Of a stretch of 53,684 nt of DNA, positions 27,418-36,349 are shown piece after piece. The notes beneath the pieces are model-generated. The model was given only the letters and a program-made list of their open reading frames with translations. It was not told the DNA's origin and made no database searches. The DNA lies in assembly GCA_021852275.1 (NCBI GenBank), contig JAJZNX010000202.1, positions 1 to 53,684 of the forward strand, read 5' to 3'. A program made the position numbers and the translations under genes. Positions within the stretch are counted from its first letter, which is position 1. Each line of letters starts with the position of its first letter. The stretch is from Planctomycetota bacterium (lineage in GTDB: Bacteria > Planctomycetota > Phycisphaerae > WQYP01).

Positions 27418-28812
27418 ATGGTAGCAATGGAGAAACAGATTCATACGGATGTACTGGTCGTTGGCGGCGGCATCGCCGGCATCCAATCCGCCCTGGACAT
27501 GGCTGATCAGGGATTTAAGGTCATCATCGTCGAGCGGCAATCCAGCATCGGCGGCCAGATGATTGCCTTAAGCAAAGTCTTTCCCACTTTGGATTGCGCC
27601 AGTTGCATCACCACACCCAAAATGTCCGCGGCGGCTCATCATCCCAATATTCAATTGATGGTCAATACCGAAGTGAACCAGATTGAAACAATCGGTGCTG
27701 GACAGCAGGTTACTGTGACCCGCAAGGCGACTTATGTGGACCCGGAAAAGTGCATCGGCTGCAGGCTATGCGAGTATGCCTGCGAAATTGAATATCCCGA
27801 CCCTTTTGAACTGGGATTGGGGGCCATACGGGCCATTGCCATTCCCTTTACCAACGCCATTCCTCAAAAGGCGGTGCTGAACCCGGATTATTGCACCACC
27901 TGCGGACTATGCGCCAGGGCCTGCCCTACCGACGCCATCGATTATGCCCAGGAGCCGCAAACCTTTACAATTCACGCCGATACGGTCATCGTGGCTTCCG
28001 GTTTTGCGCTTAACAGTCTGAATGTAAAACCTCAATACAATGCGGCACAAAGTAAGAATGTCATTTCACCCTTGACTATGGAGCGGCTGCTGGCACCGCA
28101 CGCTCCATACGGCCGGGTGCTGCGACCTTCGGACGGCAAGATTCCCACCTCCATCGCATTTGTTCAGTGCGCCGGATCACGCGATGAAACCATTGGCGTC
28201 CCCTATTGTTCGCGCGTTTGCTGCATGTATGCCATCAAGCAGGCCATGCTGCTTTCCGGCGCGTTGCCGATGGCCGATATCACCATTTACTACATGGATA
28301 TCCGGGCTTTTGGTAAAGGTTACGAGCAGTTCTACCAGAATGCCAAGGCCATGGGAATTAACTTTGTGCGCGGCAAAGTTGCACGTATTGAATCCGCTCC
28401 GAACGATGATATGCTGCTGCACGTTGAACTGACCGAAGAAGCAGTTGATCCCTGCCGCCAGCAGCGCCATGACCTGGTCGTCCTGGCCCAAGGCATGCTG
28501 CCGCAGTGGAATGTCTCGGAGCATTCATCGCTGCAGCGCGAATCAGACGGCTTTGTGGCCTCACCCGACGTGATCAATCCAAGCGCCACCAACCTGCCGG
28601 GTATTTTCTCCGCCGGTACCGCATCAGGCCCTAAAGATATCGTTGATACGATTACCGAATCCGGAGCGGCCGCCATGGCCGCCCGCCGTTATTTACATCA
28701 ACAAAAAGGCGATAAAAACCCGGACCTCTCAACCGATAAGGCGGCGGTTCACCTTGTTCAGCGAGACGCGGGAGAAATCCGTGACGGCCAAACCGTCCAA
28801 GCCGGGCTTTGA
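27418..28812 (+). CDS. HdrA/QmoA-like FAD iron-sulfur protein
   Basis: 464 residues from the ATG at 27418, with AAAGGTGG five nt upstream. An N-terminal Rossmann motif VVGGGIAGIQSALDMA binds FAD. Between about 110 and 170 lies an inserted ferredoxin with two intact CxxCxxCxxxC sets (C112-C122 and C159-C169). A CASC pair is at 60-63. A second FAD-domain half follows. Compared with HdrA it lacks both the N-terminal Cys-rich domain and the C-terminal ferredoxin. It is directly followed by a second HdrA-like gene that has those parts but not the insert, suggesting a QmoA/QmoB-style heterodimer. Predicted cytoplasmic electron transfer. Confidence 0.88.
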   Translation: MVAMEKQIHTDVLVVGGGIAGIQSALDMADQGFKVIIVERQSSIGGQMIALSKVFPTLDCASCITTPKMSAAAHHPNIQLMVNTEVNQIETIGAGQQVTVTRKATYVDPEKCIGCRLCEYACEIEYPDPFELGLGAIRAIAIPFTNAIPQKAVLNPDYCTTCGLCARACPTDAIDYAQEPQTFTIHADTVIVASGFALNSLNVKPQYNAAQSKNVISPLTMERLLAPHAPYGRVLRPSDGKIPTSIAFVQCAGSRDETIGVPYCSRVCCMYAIKQAMLLSGALPMADITIYYMDIRAFGKGYEQFYQNAKAMGINFVRGKVARIESAPNDDMLLHVELTEEAVDPCRQQRHDLVVLAQGMLPQWNVSEHSSLQRESDGFVASPDVINPSATNLPGIFSAGTASGPKDIVDTITESGAAAMAARRYLHQQKGDKNPDLSTDKAAVHLVQRDAGEIRDGQTVQAGL

Positions 28813-28823
28813 AAGGAGATCCG

Positions 28824-30680
28824 ATGAATACGATCAACAACAGCCAACATGACCACCAGGAGCCTCGCATCGGCGTTTATATCTGCCGCTGCGGTGGAAA
28901 TATTTCCGACGTGGTGGACGTTGAGCGCGTCGCGGAGGTGTCCCGGCATATACCCGGCGTGGTGGTGGCCAAAGTTCACACTTTTTGCTGCAGTGACCCC
29001 GGCCAAAACACCATCAGCCAGGATATTCAGGCAGAAAAGCTCGACCGGGTGGTGGTGGCATCCTGCTCGCCATTTCTCCATGAGTTGACATTTCGCGGAG
29101 CGGTGCAGCGAGGCGGTCTGAATCCGTACCTCTACGAGCATGCGAACATTCGCGAGCAAGGTTCCTGGGCGCATAAACATGATCCCGCGGGAGCCACCGC
29201 CAAATCCATTCGCATGATTGCCGCGGCTGTGGGCAAATTGCAATATTCCACCCCACTGGATCAAATTCGGCTTCCCAATCATCGCAAGGCACTGGTCATC
29301 GGCGGCGGCATCGCCGGCATGAAGGTCGCTGCCGATCTGGCCGGACGCGGCATTCCGGTGCTGCTGGTAGAATCCAGCGGTCGTCTCGGCGGACGGTTAA
29401 ATCAATGGAATCGGGTGTTTCCAACGGATACCCCCGCCGGCCAACTGGTTACTAAACTCCTGGCCCAACTGGATGCAAACCCGCTGGTGGAAATACTGTT
29501 GAATTGCAAAGTCACCGCGGTTACCGGTTTCGTCGGCAGCTTCCAAGTAACCATTGAAGGACCGCTTGGGCCGTCTGGAGCTATGACCACCACACAAACC
29601 ACCATCGGCGCTATTGTCATGGCCACCGGCTTTAAACCCTATGTTCCCGACGATGGTGAATTTCTCTACAAAAAAGATCCGGGCGTAGTAACAATGCCCG
29701 AATTCATTGACCTGATGCGCGGCCAGCCGACTGGCACCGGCGAACTGGTTTACAAAGGCAGAACCATACGCAGCGTCGCATTTCTGCACTGCGTCGGCAG
29801 TCGGCAAATTGATGGCGTGCATACACCGCGGGCCGATGGAAAAATCAATACTTACTGCTCCCGTGTCTGCTGTACGACCACGTTGCAGCAGGCCATTGCA
29901 GCCAAAGAGCGTTTTCCTTCTCTACAGGTGTACGACCTGCATCAGGATATTCGCACCTATGGCCGCGGGCACGAAGATTATTACGTACGGGCCGGCAAGG
30001 CTGGAGTCGTGTTTTTCCGTTATCACGGCGACGAAATACCGCGCGTCACGCCTGCGGACGGTAAACGCCCTGCTGAACCATCATTGCACATCACTTTTAA
30101 GGATTACCTCACCTGGGGTGAAGAGTTAACCCTGGATGTGGATATGCTGGTACTGGCCGTGGGCTTAATGGCCGGCGACATCCCCGATCTGATCAATATG
30201 TTCAAACTCCCGGTCGGGGAAGATCGCTTCATCCAGGAAATTCACCCCAAGCTGCGACCGGTCGAAATATCCGTTAATGGCGTTCTGTTGGCCGGAACCG
30301 TGCAGGGACCGATGAATATTGAAGAAACGCTTAACGCCGCCGGAGCGGCCGCGGTCAAGGCCAGCGCCATGTTCCTGAAAGATGTGGTGGAATTAAATCC
30401 TTATGTAGCCCAGGTTGATACCGATCTTTGCCAGGGTAGTGGAGCCTGTGTTACCCAATGCGAATATGACGGAGCCATCGCCATGGTTGAAACCCAGGTA
30501 AACGGTAAGACTGTGCGGCAAGCCAAAGTGAACCCGGGCTTGTGTGTAGGTTGCGGGGCCTGTGTGGCGGTATGCCCCACCCGGGCGATTAATCTTAACG
30601 GCTGGCGACTGGATCAATACGACGCCATGGTTGATGGTCTGACGGCGGAAATTCCAGAGGTGGCCGCCGCCACGAGTTGA
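28824..30680 (+). CDS. HdrA/QmoB-like FAD iron-sulfur protein
   Basis: 618 residues from the ATG at 28824 (AAGGAG upstream). The N-terminal domain has GVYICRCGGNISDVV, VHTFCCSDPG and VVVASCSPFLHE, as in HdrA. A Rossmann motif VIGGGIAGMKVAADLAG starts near 158. No ferredoxin is inserted in the FAD domain. Two ferredoxin motifs end the protein: C574, C577, C580 and C584 are complete; in the first, CQGSGACVTQC, Ser539 stands where the second Cys ligand belongs. QmoB carries an MvhD domain at its C-terminus, here a separate gene upstream. Likely partner of the preceding protein. Confidence 0.88.
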   Translation: MNTINNSQHDHQEPRIGVYICRCGGNISDVVDVERVAEVSRHIPGVVVAKVHTFCCSDPGQNTISQDIQAEKLDRVVVASCSPFLHELTFRGAVQRGGLNPYLYEHANIREQGSWAHKHDPAGATAKSIRMIAAAVGKLQYSTPLDQIRLPNHRKALVIGGGIAGMKVAADLAGRGIPVLLVESSGRLGGRLNQWNRVFPTDTPAGQLVTKLLAQLDANPLVEILLNCKVTAVTGFVGSFQVTIEGPLGPSGAMTTTQTTIGAIVMATGFKPYVPDDGEFLYKKDPGVVTMPEFIDLMRGQPTGTGELVYKGRTIRSVAFLHCVGSRQIDGVHTPRADGKINTYCSRVCCTTTLQQAIAAKERFPSLQVYDLHQDIRTYGRGHEDYYVRAGKAGVVFFRYHGDEIPRVTPADGKRPAEPSLHITFKDYLTWGEELTLDVDMLVLAVGLMAGDIPDLINMFKLPVGEDRFIQEIHPKLRPVEISVNGVLLAGTVQGPMNIEETLNAAGAAAVKASAMFLKDVVELNPYVAQVDTDLCQGSGACVTQCEYDGAIAMVETQVNGKTVRQAKVNPGLCVGCGACVAVCPTRAINLNGWRLDQYDAMVDGLTAEIPEVAAATS

Positions 30681-30702
30681 TTTTCACACAGGAGATTTTG
30701 TC

Positions 30703-31059
30703 ATGTCTGCCAAAACACTCACTGCAGAACAGAAACAGTCGTTGGCCGCGCTGCGCAAGCGCATGGGTGGTATCAGCGAGGAAAAACGCGCCCGGCTCAA
30801 GGAACAAACAACCATCCGAAAGGCCATTCGCGAAGCGCTGGCCAAAGGTCCTGTTACTGTGCCGGAACTGGCATCCGCCACTCAATTCCCGGCGCAGCAG
30901 GTTTTCTGGCATCTCATGGGCATGAGAAAGTACGGCCTGGTGCGCGAAGTCGGCGATGCGGACCCATACGTTCGTTACGGCCTGGTTGAAAGCGATAAAC
31001 CGGCAGTACCGGAGAAAAGATCCCTCCAAGGCACAGCGGCACCGAGTTCTGCTCATTAA
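30703..31059 (+). CDS. Small winged-helix-like protein in Hdr operon
   Basis: 118 residues, with AGGAG eight nt before the ATG. The N-terminal 45 residues are strongly charged and helical. The middle (GPVTVPELASATQFPAQQV, then FWHLMGMRKYGLV) looks like a helix-turn-helix with a wing. No cysteine or membrane segment is present. It lies between the second HdrA-like gene (22 nt) and the QmoC-like gene (24 nt), so its expression should match theirs. It could be a transcription factor, an assembly factor or a protein-protein adaptor. I do not recognise a named family. Confidence 0.75.
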   Translation: MSAKTLTAEQKQSLAALRKRMGGISEEKRARLKEQTTIRKAIREALAKGPVTVPELASATQFPAQQVFWHLMGMRKYGLVREVGDADPYVRYGLVESDKPAVPEKRSLQGTAAPSSAH

Positions 31060-31083
31060 CATGGTATTTCAGGAGGTCCAGCC

Positions 31084-32235
31084 ATGACCACACAACTCCA
31101 TAAGACACTCCACGAAGAGATGCATTTCTTTGGTGGCAAAGACGTGGATTTATGCATGAATTGCGGAACCTGCACCGTCATTTGTCCCCTGGCACGGGAC
31201 GAAGGCGGCACGTTTCCAAGACGCATCATCCGCCTGATTCAGACCGGCCAAAAGCGCCTGCTGGTTAAAAGCCTTGATCCATGGCTGTGTTATTATTGCG
31301 GAGATTGCTCGGAAAACTGCCCGCGCCAGGCCAATCCCGCCGAAACCATGATGGCATCGCGCCGATATCTGACCTCGCAATATGATTGGACCGGTCTGGC
31401 CCGACTATTTTATAAATCTGCTCTGATGGAAATTCTGGCCATTGTGCTGGTGGGCCTTTTCGTCACTGGCCTGTTTGTGTGGTTTCATGGCCCCATGGTG
31501 CTTACCTTACCCGTCCAGCTCAACACCTTTGCCCCGGTCAAGTGGGTTGAATTAGGTGACTGGATCATGGCGGGCACACTTTCATTTTTCCTGCTGACCA
31601 ATGCCGCACGCATGGTCTGGAACACGCTGGACGGAAAACAAATGTTTGGCATTTCCCCCCTGATTTACTTCAAGGCCGTTCCGGTCTTTTTTGATCATAT
31701 GTTTACCCAGCGGCGATCACGCCAATGTGGATCCACCCGCAGCCGGTCCTTCTGGCTCAAACATCTGCTGCTGGTCAGCGGTTACCTGAGCATGCTGGTA
31801 TTGGTGCTGATACTGTTGCGCTGGTTCCAGACCGACCGAATTTATCCGATCTACAATCCCCAGCGACTGTGGGGTTATTACGCCACCCTGGCCCTTTTAT
31901 ACCCCACCGGAGCATTCCTAATTTCCCGCTGGCGCAGAAAGGAACCCATTCATTTTTTCAGTGAAGCCAGCGACTGGATATTTCTGGTCATGCTGTTTTT
32001 GACTGCGCTTACCGGCATCATGGTCAGCCTGGCCCGCGTCAATGGATTCCCCATGACTACGTATGTGATCTATGTTATTCATCTCTCCATCGCCGTGCCC
32101 ATGCTGGTGGTGGAGGTGCCCTTCAGCAAATGGTCCCATTTGTTATATCGCCCCTTGGCGATGTATCTGGTCAGCGTCAAAAAGGCTGCGGCGGCGGTTT
32201 CACTCAAAACACAACCGGAGGCCGCCACTGCCTGA
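31084..32235 (+). CDS. QmoC-like HdrC-HdrE fusion, membrane iron-sulfur protein
   Basis: 383 residues. The first 85 hold two [4Fe-4S] motifs: CMNCGTCTVICP (C24-C34) and CYYCGDCSENCP (C69-C79), as in HdrC. Six hydrophobic segments follow, at about 115-140, 158-178, 220-245, 262-283, 297-318 and 322-345, resembling cytochrome b of HdrE/NarI. His residues in KHLLLVSGY and YVIHLSIAVP could be heme ligands. This is the QmoC layout, so it should pass electrons between the cytoplasmic HdrA-like proteins and the quinone pool. No HdrB (CCG-domain) gene is in the window. Confidence 0.9.
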   Translation: MTTQLHKTLHEEMHFFGGKDVDLCMNCGTCTVICPLARDEGGTFPRRIIRLIQTGQKRLLVKSLDPWLCYYCGDCSENCPRQANPAETMMASRRYLTSQYDWTGLARLFYKSALMEILAIVLVGLFVTGLFVWFHGPMVLTLPVQLNTFAPVKWVELGDWIMAGTLSFFLLTNAARMVWNTLDGKQMFGISPLIYFKAVPVFFDHMFTQRRSRQCGSTRSRSFWLKHLLLVSGYLSMLVLVLILLRWFQTDRIYPIYNPQRLWGYYATLALLYPTGAFLISRWRRKEPIHFFSEASDWIFLVMLFLTALTGIMVSLARVNGFPMTTYVIYVIHLSIAVPMLVVEVPFSKWSHLLYRPLAMYLVSVKKAAAAVSLKTQPEAATA

Positions 32236-32295
32236 TTGCGGCCAGAAAGGTTTGGTACGCCATGCGTATAATTCTTGATTTGAAAGGAGCTTCTT

Positions 32296-32853
32296 ATGAC
32301 TGTTCTGGAAACATCTGCATTGGAGGAAAAGCTTTCCGCCCTAACCACTCGTGTGGAATCTCTGGAAAAGTCCGCGGGAAATGACCATCTGGCCCTGGGC
32401 GTGATGAGCGGAAACCTGGATACCACCATGGCGGCGTTTATTATCGCCCTGGGGGCTACTGCGTATGATGTGCAAGTGGATATGTTCTTTACATTCTGGG
32501 CTATTGCCGCACTGCGCGATCCTAAAAAGGCCGCACGCAAGGGATTTCTGGACAAAATGTTCGGACTGATGTTACCGCGCGGAGCCAGGGCTTTGCCACT
32601 CTCCAAACTGCAAATGGCAGGGGTTGGCCCCAAAATGATTCGCGCGGTCATGCAGCAGCGCGGCGTAAAATCGCTGGAAGGCTTAATAAAGGATGCCGGG
32701 GAACTTGGGGTTCGCATTCATATATGCGAGATGTCCATGAATGTCATGGGCTTCAAACCTGAAGAAATGATTGATTATCCCAATTTGGACTATGTTGGGG
32801 TGGCCACCTTTATTAAATTGATCGGTGAAGCCAAACAGGCATTTTTCCTGTAA
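32296..32853 (+). CDS. DsrE2-family sulfurtransferase-like protein
   Basis: 185 residues, with AAAGGAG before the ATG. A coiled-coil N-terminus (about 8-27) precedes the DsrE2 core: AAFIIALGATAYDVQVDMFFTFWAI, shown here only as its parts AAFIIALGATAYD and FFTFWAI, then LPLSKLQMAGVGP and IHICEMSMNVMG. The single Cys144 corresponds to the persulfide-accepting Cys of the family. DsrE2 proteins are often encoded with TusA and rhodaneses and may anchor or relay sulfane sulfur at the membrane. Here it closes the TusA/Hdr gene run, 60 nt after the QmoC-like gene. Confidence 0.9.
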   Translation: MTVLETSALEEKLSALTTRVESLEKSAGNDHLALGVMSGNLDTTMAAFIIALGATAYDVQVDMFFTFWAIAALRDPKKAARKGFLDKMFGLMLPRGARALPLSKLQMAGVGPKMIRAVMQQRGVKSLEGLIKDAGELGVRIHICEMSMNVMGFKPEEMIDYPNLDYVGVATFIKLIGEAKQAFFL

Positions 32854-33005
32854 ACTATAGTCACCAGGCCATTGGCCCTGGAGCTAATGGCGTGGTATCA
32901 TCGCTGTTTCGTGGTTCACGCGGCGGCGGGAACGAGGAGGTACCGATCGGCTTTTTCTGATTACCTGGCAATTTCGGGCAGTGCAGCCTAAGAGGATCTG
33001 ATTTT

Positions 33006-34013
33006 ATGGATATGACCACCAATTATCTCGGGATGCAACTTGTAAATCCGTTAGTTGTCGGGTCTTCGCCCATGACTGCCGACCTGGACATGGTCAAGCG
33101 CCTGGAGGACGCTGGTGCGGCGGCGGTCGTCATGCACTCTCTTTTTGAAGAGCAAATTCGCCGTGATAGCCGGTCTTCCGTTTACTACCGTGAAATGTAC
33201 GCCGATAGCTATAGGGAAGAACCCGGCCTGATGCCCACCCCGGAAGAATTTCTGCTTGGCCCTGATGAGTATCTTGAACAGATCCGCCGCATTCGCCAAG
33301 CTGTTAAAATTCCCGTCATTGCTTCCATCAACGGTATCACCGCCGGTGGCTGGGCGGAATATGCCAAATCCATTGTTCAGGCCGGTGCCCATGCCATTGA
33401 GTTAAATGCCTACCGCCTGGCCACCGAACTAACCGTTACCGGCAATCAACTGGAAGAGGATACGATAGCGGCCATTAAGTCCGTGCACCTGCAGGTCAAC
33501 ATTCCCATGGCCGTTAAACTTTGTCCGTTTTATTCTTCATTGCCCAATTTTGCCCTGAAATTGGCCGACATAGGAATTCAAGGCCTGGTTCTTTTTAACC
33601 GCTTTTATCAACCGGATATTGATCCGGAAACACGAACCGTTCTGCCCCGCGTTACCATCTCCGATTCCAATGAACTGCTGCTGCGGTTGCGCTGGATTGC
33701 CATCCTGGATGGCCGCCTGGATGTGGATCTGGCCTGTTCCGGTGGCGTACATACCCATCTGGATGTGATTAAAGCAATCATGGCCGGGGCCAATGTCACG
33801 CAAATGGTTTCCGCTTTGCTTAAGCATGGCCCGACACATTTAACTCGCATACGGGCGGATATGGAACAATGGCTGCAGACTCACGGATACCCATCCATCC
33901 GTAAGTTGCACCGCTCCATGCAGGGTGTTGAAGGTGTGGATCCTCAAGCCCGCGAACGTGCCAACTACATGCACGTGCTGCAAAGCTGGCACTACAGCAG
34001 ATCGGATCGATAG
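33006..34013 (+). CDS. Dihydroorotate dehydrogenase-like FMN protein
   Basis: 335 residues. It begins MTTNYLGMQLVNPLVVGSSP, typical of the PyrD-like TIM-barrel family, and has PVIASINGITAGGW, AVKLCPFYSS and GGVHTHLDVIKAIMAGA, which form an FMN-type phosphate-binding pattern. Members annotated 'dihydroorotate dehydrogenase-like' often lie beside ferredoxin-dependent enzymes and need not act in pyrimidine synthesis. No pyr genes are nearby. It lies 152 nt after the DsrE2 gene, a larger gap than within the operon, so it may be co-transcribed or have its own promoter. AGAGGA precedes the ATG. Confidence 0.88.
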   Translation: MDMTTNYLGMQLVNPLVVGSSPMTADLDMVKRLEDAGAAAVVMHSLFEEQIRRDSRSSVYYREMYADSYREEPGLMPTPEEFLLGPDEYLEQIRRIRQAVKIPVIASINGITAGGWAEYAKSIVQAGAHAIELNAYRLATELTVTGNQLEEDTIAAIKSVHLQVNIPMAVKLCPFYSSLPNFALKLADIGIQGLVLFNRFYQPDIDPETRTVLPRVTISDSNELLLRLRWIAILDGRLDVDLACSGGVHTHLDVIKAIMAGANVTQMVSALLKHGPTHLTRIRADMEQWLQTHGYPSIRKLHRSMQGVEGVDPQARERANYMHVLQSWHYSRSDR

Positions 34014-34077
34014 TCCACCAGCCAAACAGCCGCTCCCGCTCGACCAAAAATGATTGATATATCAACGGCCGACCAGC

Positions 34078-35193
34078 CTAATAGCTGCGGTGCCGGAAAA
34101 GCCAGGTCGCAACTGAAAGAGTGATGGCTGCGATGAGAGCCATCGGCCACATCTGCCCCACCAGCAAGTGCCAGGGAGTAGCTTGTAAAAATACCCCACG
34201 TAAAATCACCATAAAATAACGCAATGGGTCGGCCAGCGTAATCCACTGCACCCATTGCGGCATATTGGCGATCGGCGTGGTAAAGCCGGATAAAATAATC
34301 GCCGGGACCAGGAACAAAAATGCCCCCAGAAGCCCCTGCTGCATGGTGGCGGATATAGCCGATATCGCCAGCCCCACCCCGATGGCGGCCAGCACAAACA
34401 ATACTGTGCCCGCATAGAGCGTCAACAGGTTGCCCAGCAGCGGTACATCAAACCACCACACCGCGGCCACAATCATCACGGTAGCCTCGGCCATACCAAT
34501 GATAAATCCGGGCAGCGCCTTACCCAACAAAATTTCCACCGGCGTAAATGGCGTTACCAATAGTTGATCAAACGTTCCCTGCTCGCGCTCGCGTGCTACC
34601 GAAAGTGCGGTCACCAGCATGGTCACCACCAGCGTCAGCAATCCCACAATGCCGGGCACAACAAACCACTGGCTTAACAGGTTCGGGTTAAACCAGGCAC
34701 GGGTTACCAGTTGCGCTGGTGGCCCGGCAATATGGTGGTCCGCATCCCAATGCAGATTAAACGCCACGATGATATCTCGCACATAACCCAAGGCGATCAG
34801 GGCGGTGTTGGAATTGCGGCCATCGACAATCACCTGCACGCTGCCCGATCGGCCGGAAAGCAGATTGCGGCTGAACTGCCGCTGAATATGGACCACCACC
34901 AGCGCCCGGCGATTATCAATGAGTGGGGCTATCTGCTGTTGGTGCGTAATCACGGCCACACGATGGAAATATGGTGATCCATGAAAATCCGCCAGCAAAT
35001 CGCGGGCCGCGCCGCCAGTATCTTCATTATAGACCGCATAGGGTACACGGGTTAAATCGTACGTGGCCGCGTAGCCAAATACCAGAAGCTGCACCAGCGG
35101 CGGAACGATGATGACAAACCGGCTTTTTTTATCCTTCAGCAGGGATAAAAATTCCTTGATCATCAAGGCCAGTATTCTCATAATCGCGGCCAT
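34078..35193 (-). CDS. ABC-2 type exporter permease (YbhR/YhhJ-like)
   Basis: 371 residues. A first transmembrane helix (FVIIVPPLVQLLVFGYAA) is followed by a large periplasmic domain to about residue 170, then five hydrophobic segments including the ABC-2 signature region (EREQGTFDQLLVTPFTPVEIL). It is the last gene of the exporter operon, four nt after the sister permease. The two permeases plus the double ATPase and HlyD protein match E. coli YbhGFSR. Such exporters move drugs or lipids; the substrate is unknown. A second in-frame ATG lies 12 nt downstream. Confidence 0.9.
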   Translation of the reverse strand: MAAIMRILALMIKEFLSLLKDKKSRFVIIVPPLVQLLVFGYAATYDLTRVPYAVYNEDTGGAARDLLADFHGSPYFHRVAVITHQQQIAPLIDNRRALVVVHIQRQFSRNLLSGRSGSVQVIVDGRNSNTALIALGYVRDIIVAFNLHWDADHHIAGPPAQLVTRAWFNPNLLSQWFVVPGIVGLLTLVVTMLVTALSVAREREQGTFDQLLVTPFTPVEILLGKALPGFIIGMAEATVMIVAAVWWFDVPLLGNLLTLYAGTVLFVLAAIGVGLAISAISATMQQGLLGAFLFLVPAIILSGFTTPIANMPQWVQWITLADPLRYFMVILRGVFLQATPWHLLVGQMWPMALIAAITLSVATWLFRHRSY

Positions 35194-35197
35194 GCGG

Positions 35198-36349
35198 CTA
35201 TTCCAATCTCTTGTGGCTTTTACGACGGGTCAGCCCCAGAAAAATAATTACCATGACCGCCAATGCCAGGGCGTTGGGCCAAAGAACCGGCCATACATCG
35301 CCGGCCAAAAAAATCGTGTGCAAAATAGACACAAAGTAACGCGCTGCCAAAACATGGGTAATAATCTGAATTACACGCGGCATGGAGGAAATATCAAAGA
35401 TAAATCCGGAAAGAATAAACGCCGGCAGAAACGTGGTGATAATGGCTACTTGCGCCGCTACAAACTGATTTTTGGTGACGGTGGAAATCAGCATACCCAT
35501 ACCCAACGCCGCCAGCAGAAACAGCGATGACGCCAGAAACAAAAATCCCACCGAGCCGCGCAGCGGCACATGAAAGACAAACACCGCCATCAAAACAGAA
35601 AGCGCCATTCCACCCATGCCCAGAAGATAATAGGGAATCAGTTTTCCCAACAGCAGTTCCGGCAGCCGCACCGGAGTAACCAGCAGCGCTTCCATGGTGC
35701 CGCGCTCCCATTCGCGCGCCACCACCAGGGCTGTCAATAGCGCCCCGATCAAGGTCATGATGACGGCAATAAGTCCGGGAACCAGAAAGTTGCGACTACG
35801 CACCTGGCTGTTAAACCAGATCCGTTGCTCGATGTGTACCGTAAACGGTGCCGGTTTGCCCTTTTCGGCCGCCCGCTGCGATGCCCACCCTTCCCAGGCA
35901 TTTTGCACGTAACCGGAAACCAGCCGGGCATTATTCGCATCTACACCGTTAAGAATCACCTGAATGGCAGCCCCGCCCGGTTGAGTTAAATCCCGGGAAA
36001 AATTGGAGCGCAAGCACACGATGCCATCCACCCGCCGGTGCATAAGGGCCCGCTGTGCCTGCTGCATGGTGGCCATCATCACAGGCCGGAAATATGCGGA
36101 TCCCTGTAACCGGGCGGCAAATCCATAGCCGTCCGGTCCGGGTTTTTCCAGCACCACAGCCATGGGCACATGCATCGCATTGAGTGATACGCCGTAACCG
36201 AAAAGCAGCAGCAGCACTACCGGCATCACAAAGGCAATGGCAATACTGCTGGGATCACGGATAATCTGCAGAAACTCCTTGCGAATCAGCCCACGCAGCC
36301 GCCGCGGACGACCCCTCGTTGAAACCGGCATGGGCGGCATCATCGCCAT
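35198..36349 (-). CDS. ABC-2 type exporter permease (YbhS-like)
   Basis: 383 residues from the ATG at 36349, which overlaps the stop of the ATPase gene (TGATG); a TTG three nt earlier is less likely. The layout mirrors the next gene: N-terminal helix (SIAIAFVMPVVLLLLFGYGV), a periplasmic domain of about 130 residues, then five transmembrane segments with EWERGTMEALLVTPVRLPELL. The pair would form the heterodimeric membrane domain of the exporter, powered by the fused ATPase upstream. Confidence 0.9.
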   Translation of the reverse strand: MAMMPPMPVSTRGRPRRLRGLIRKEFLQIIRDPSSIAIAFVMPVVLLLLFGYGVSLNAMHVPMAVVLEKPGPDGYGFAARLQGSAYFRPVMMATMQQAQRALMHRRVDGIVCLRSNFSRDLTQPGGAAIQVILNGVDANNARLVSGYVQNAWEGWASQRAAEKGKPAPFTVHIEQRIWFNSQVRSRNFLVPGLIAVIMTLIGALLTALVVAREWERGTMEALLVTPVRLPELLLGKLIPYYLLGMGGMALSVLMAVFVFHVPLRGSVGFLFLASSLFLLAALGMGMLISTVTKNQFVAAQVAIITTFLPAFILSGFIFDISSMPRVIQIITHVLAARYFVSILHTIFLAGDVWPVLWPNALALAVMVIIFLGLTRRKSHKRLE

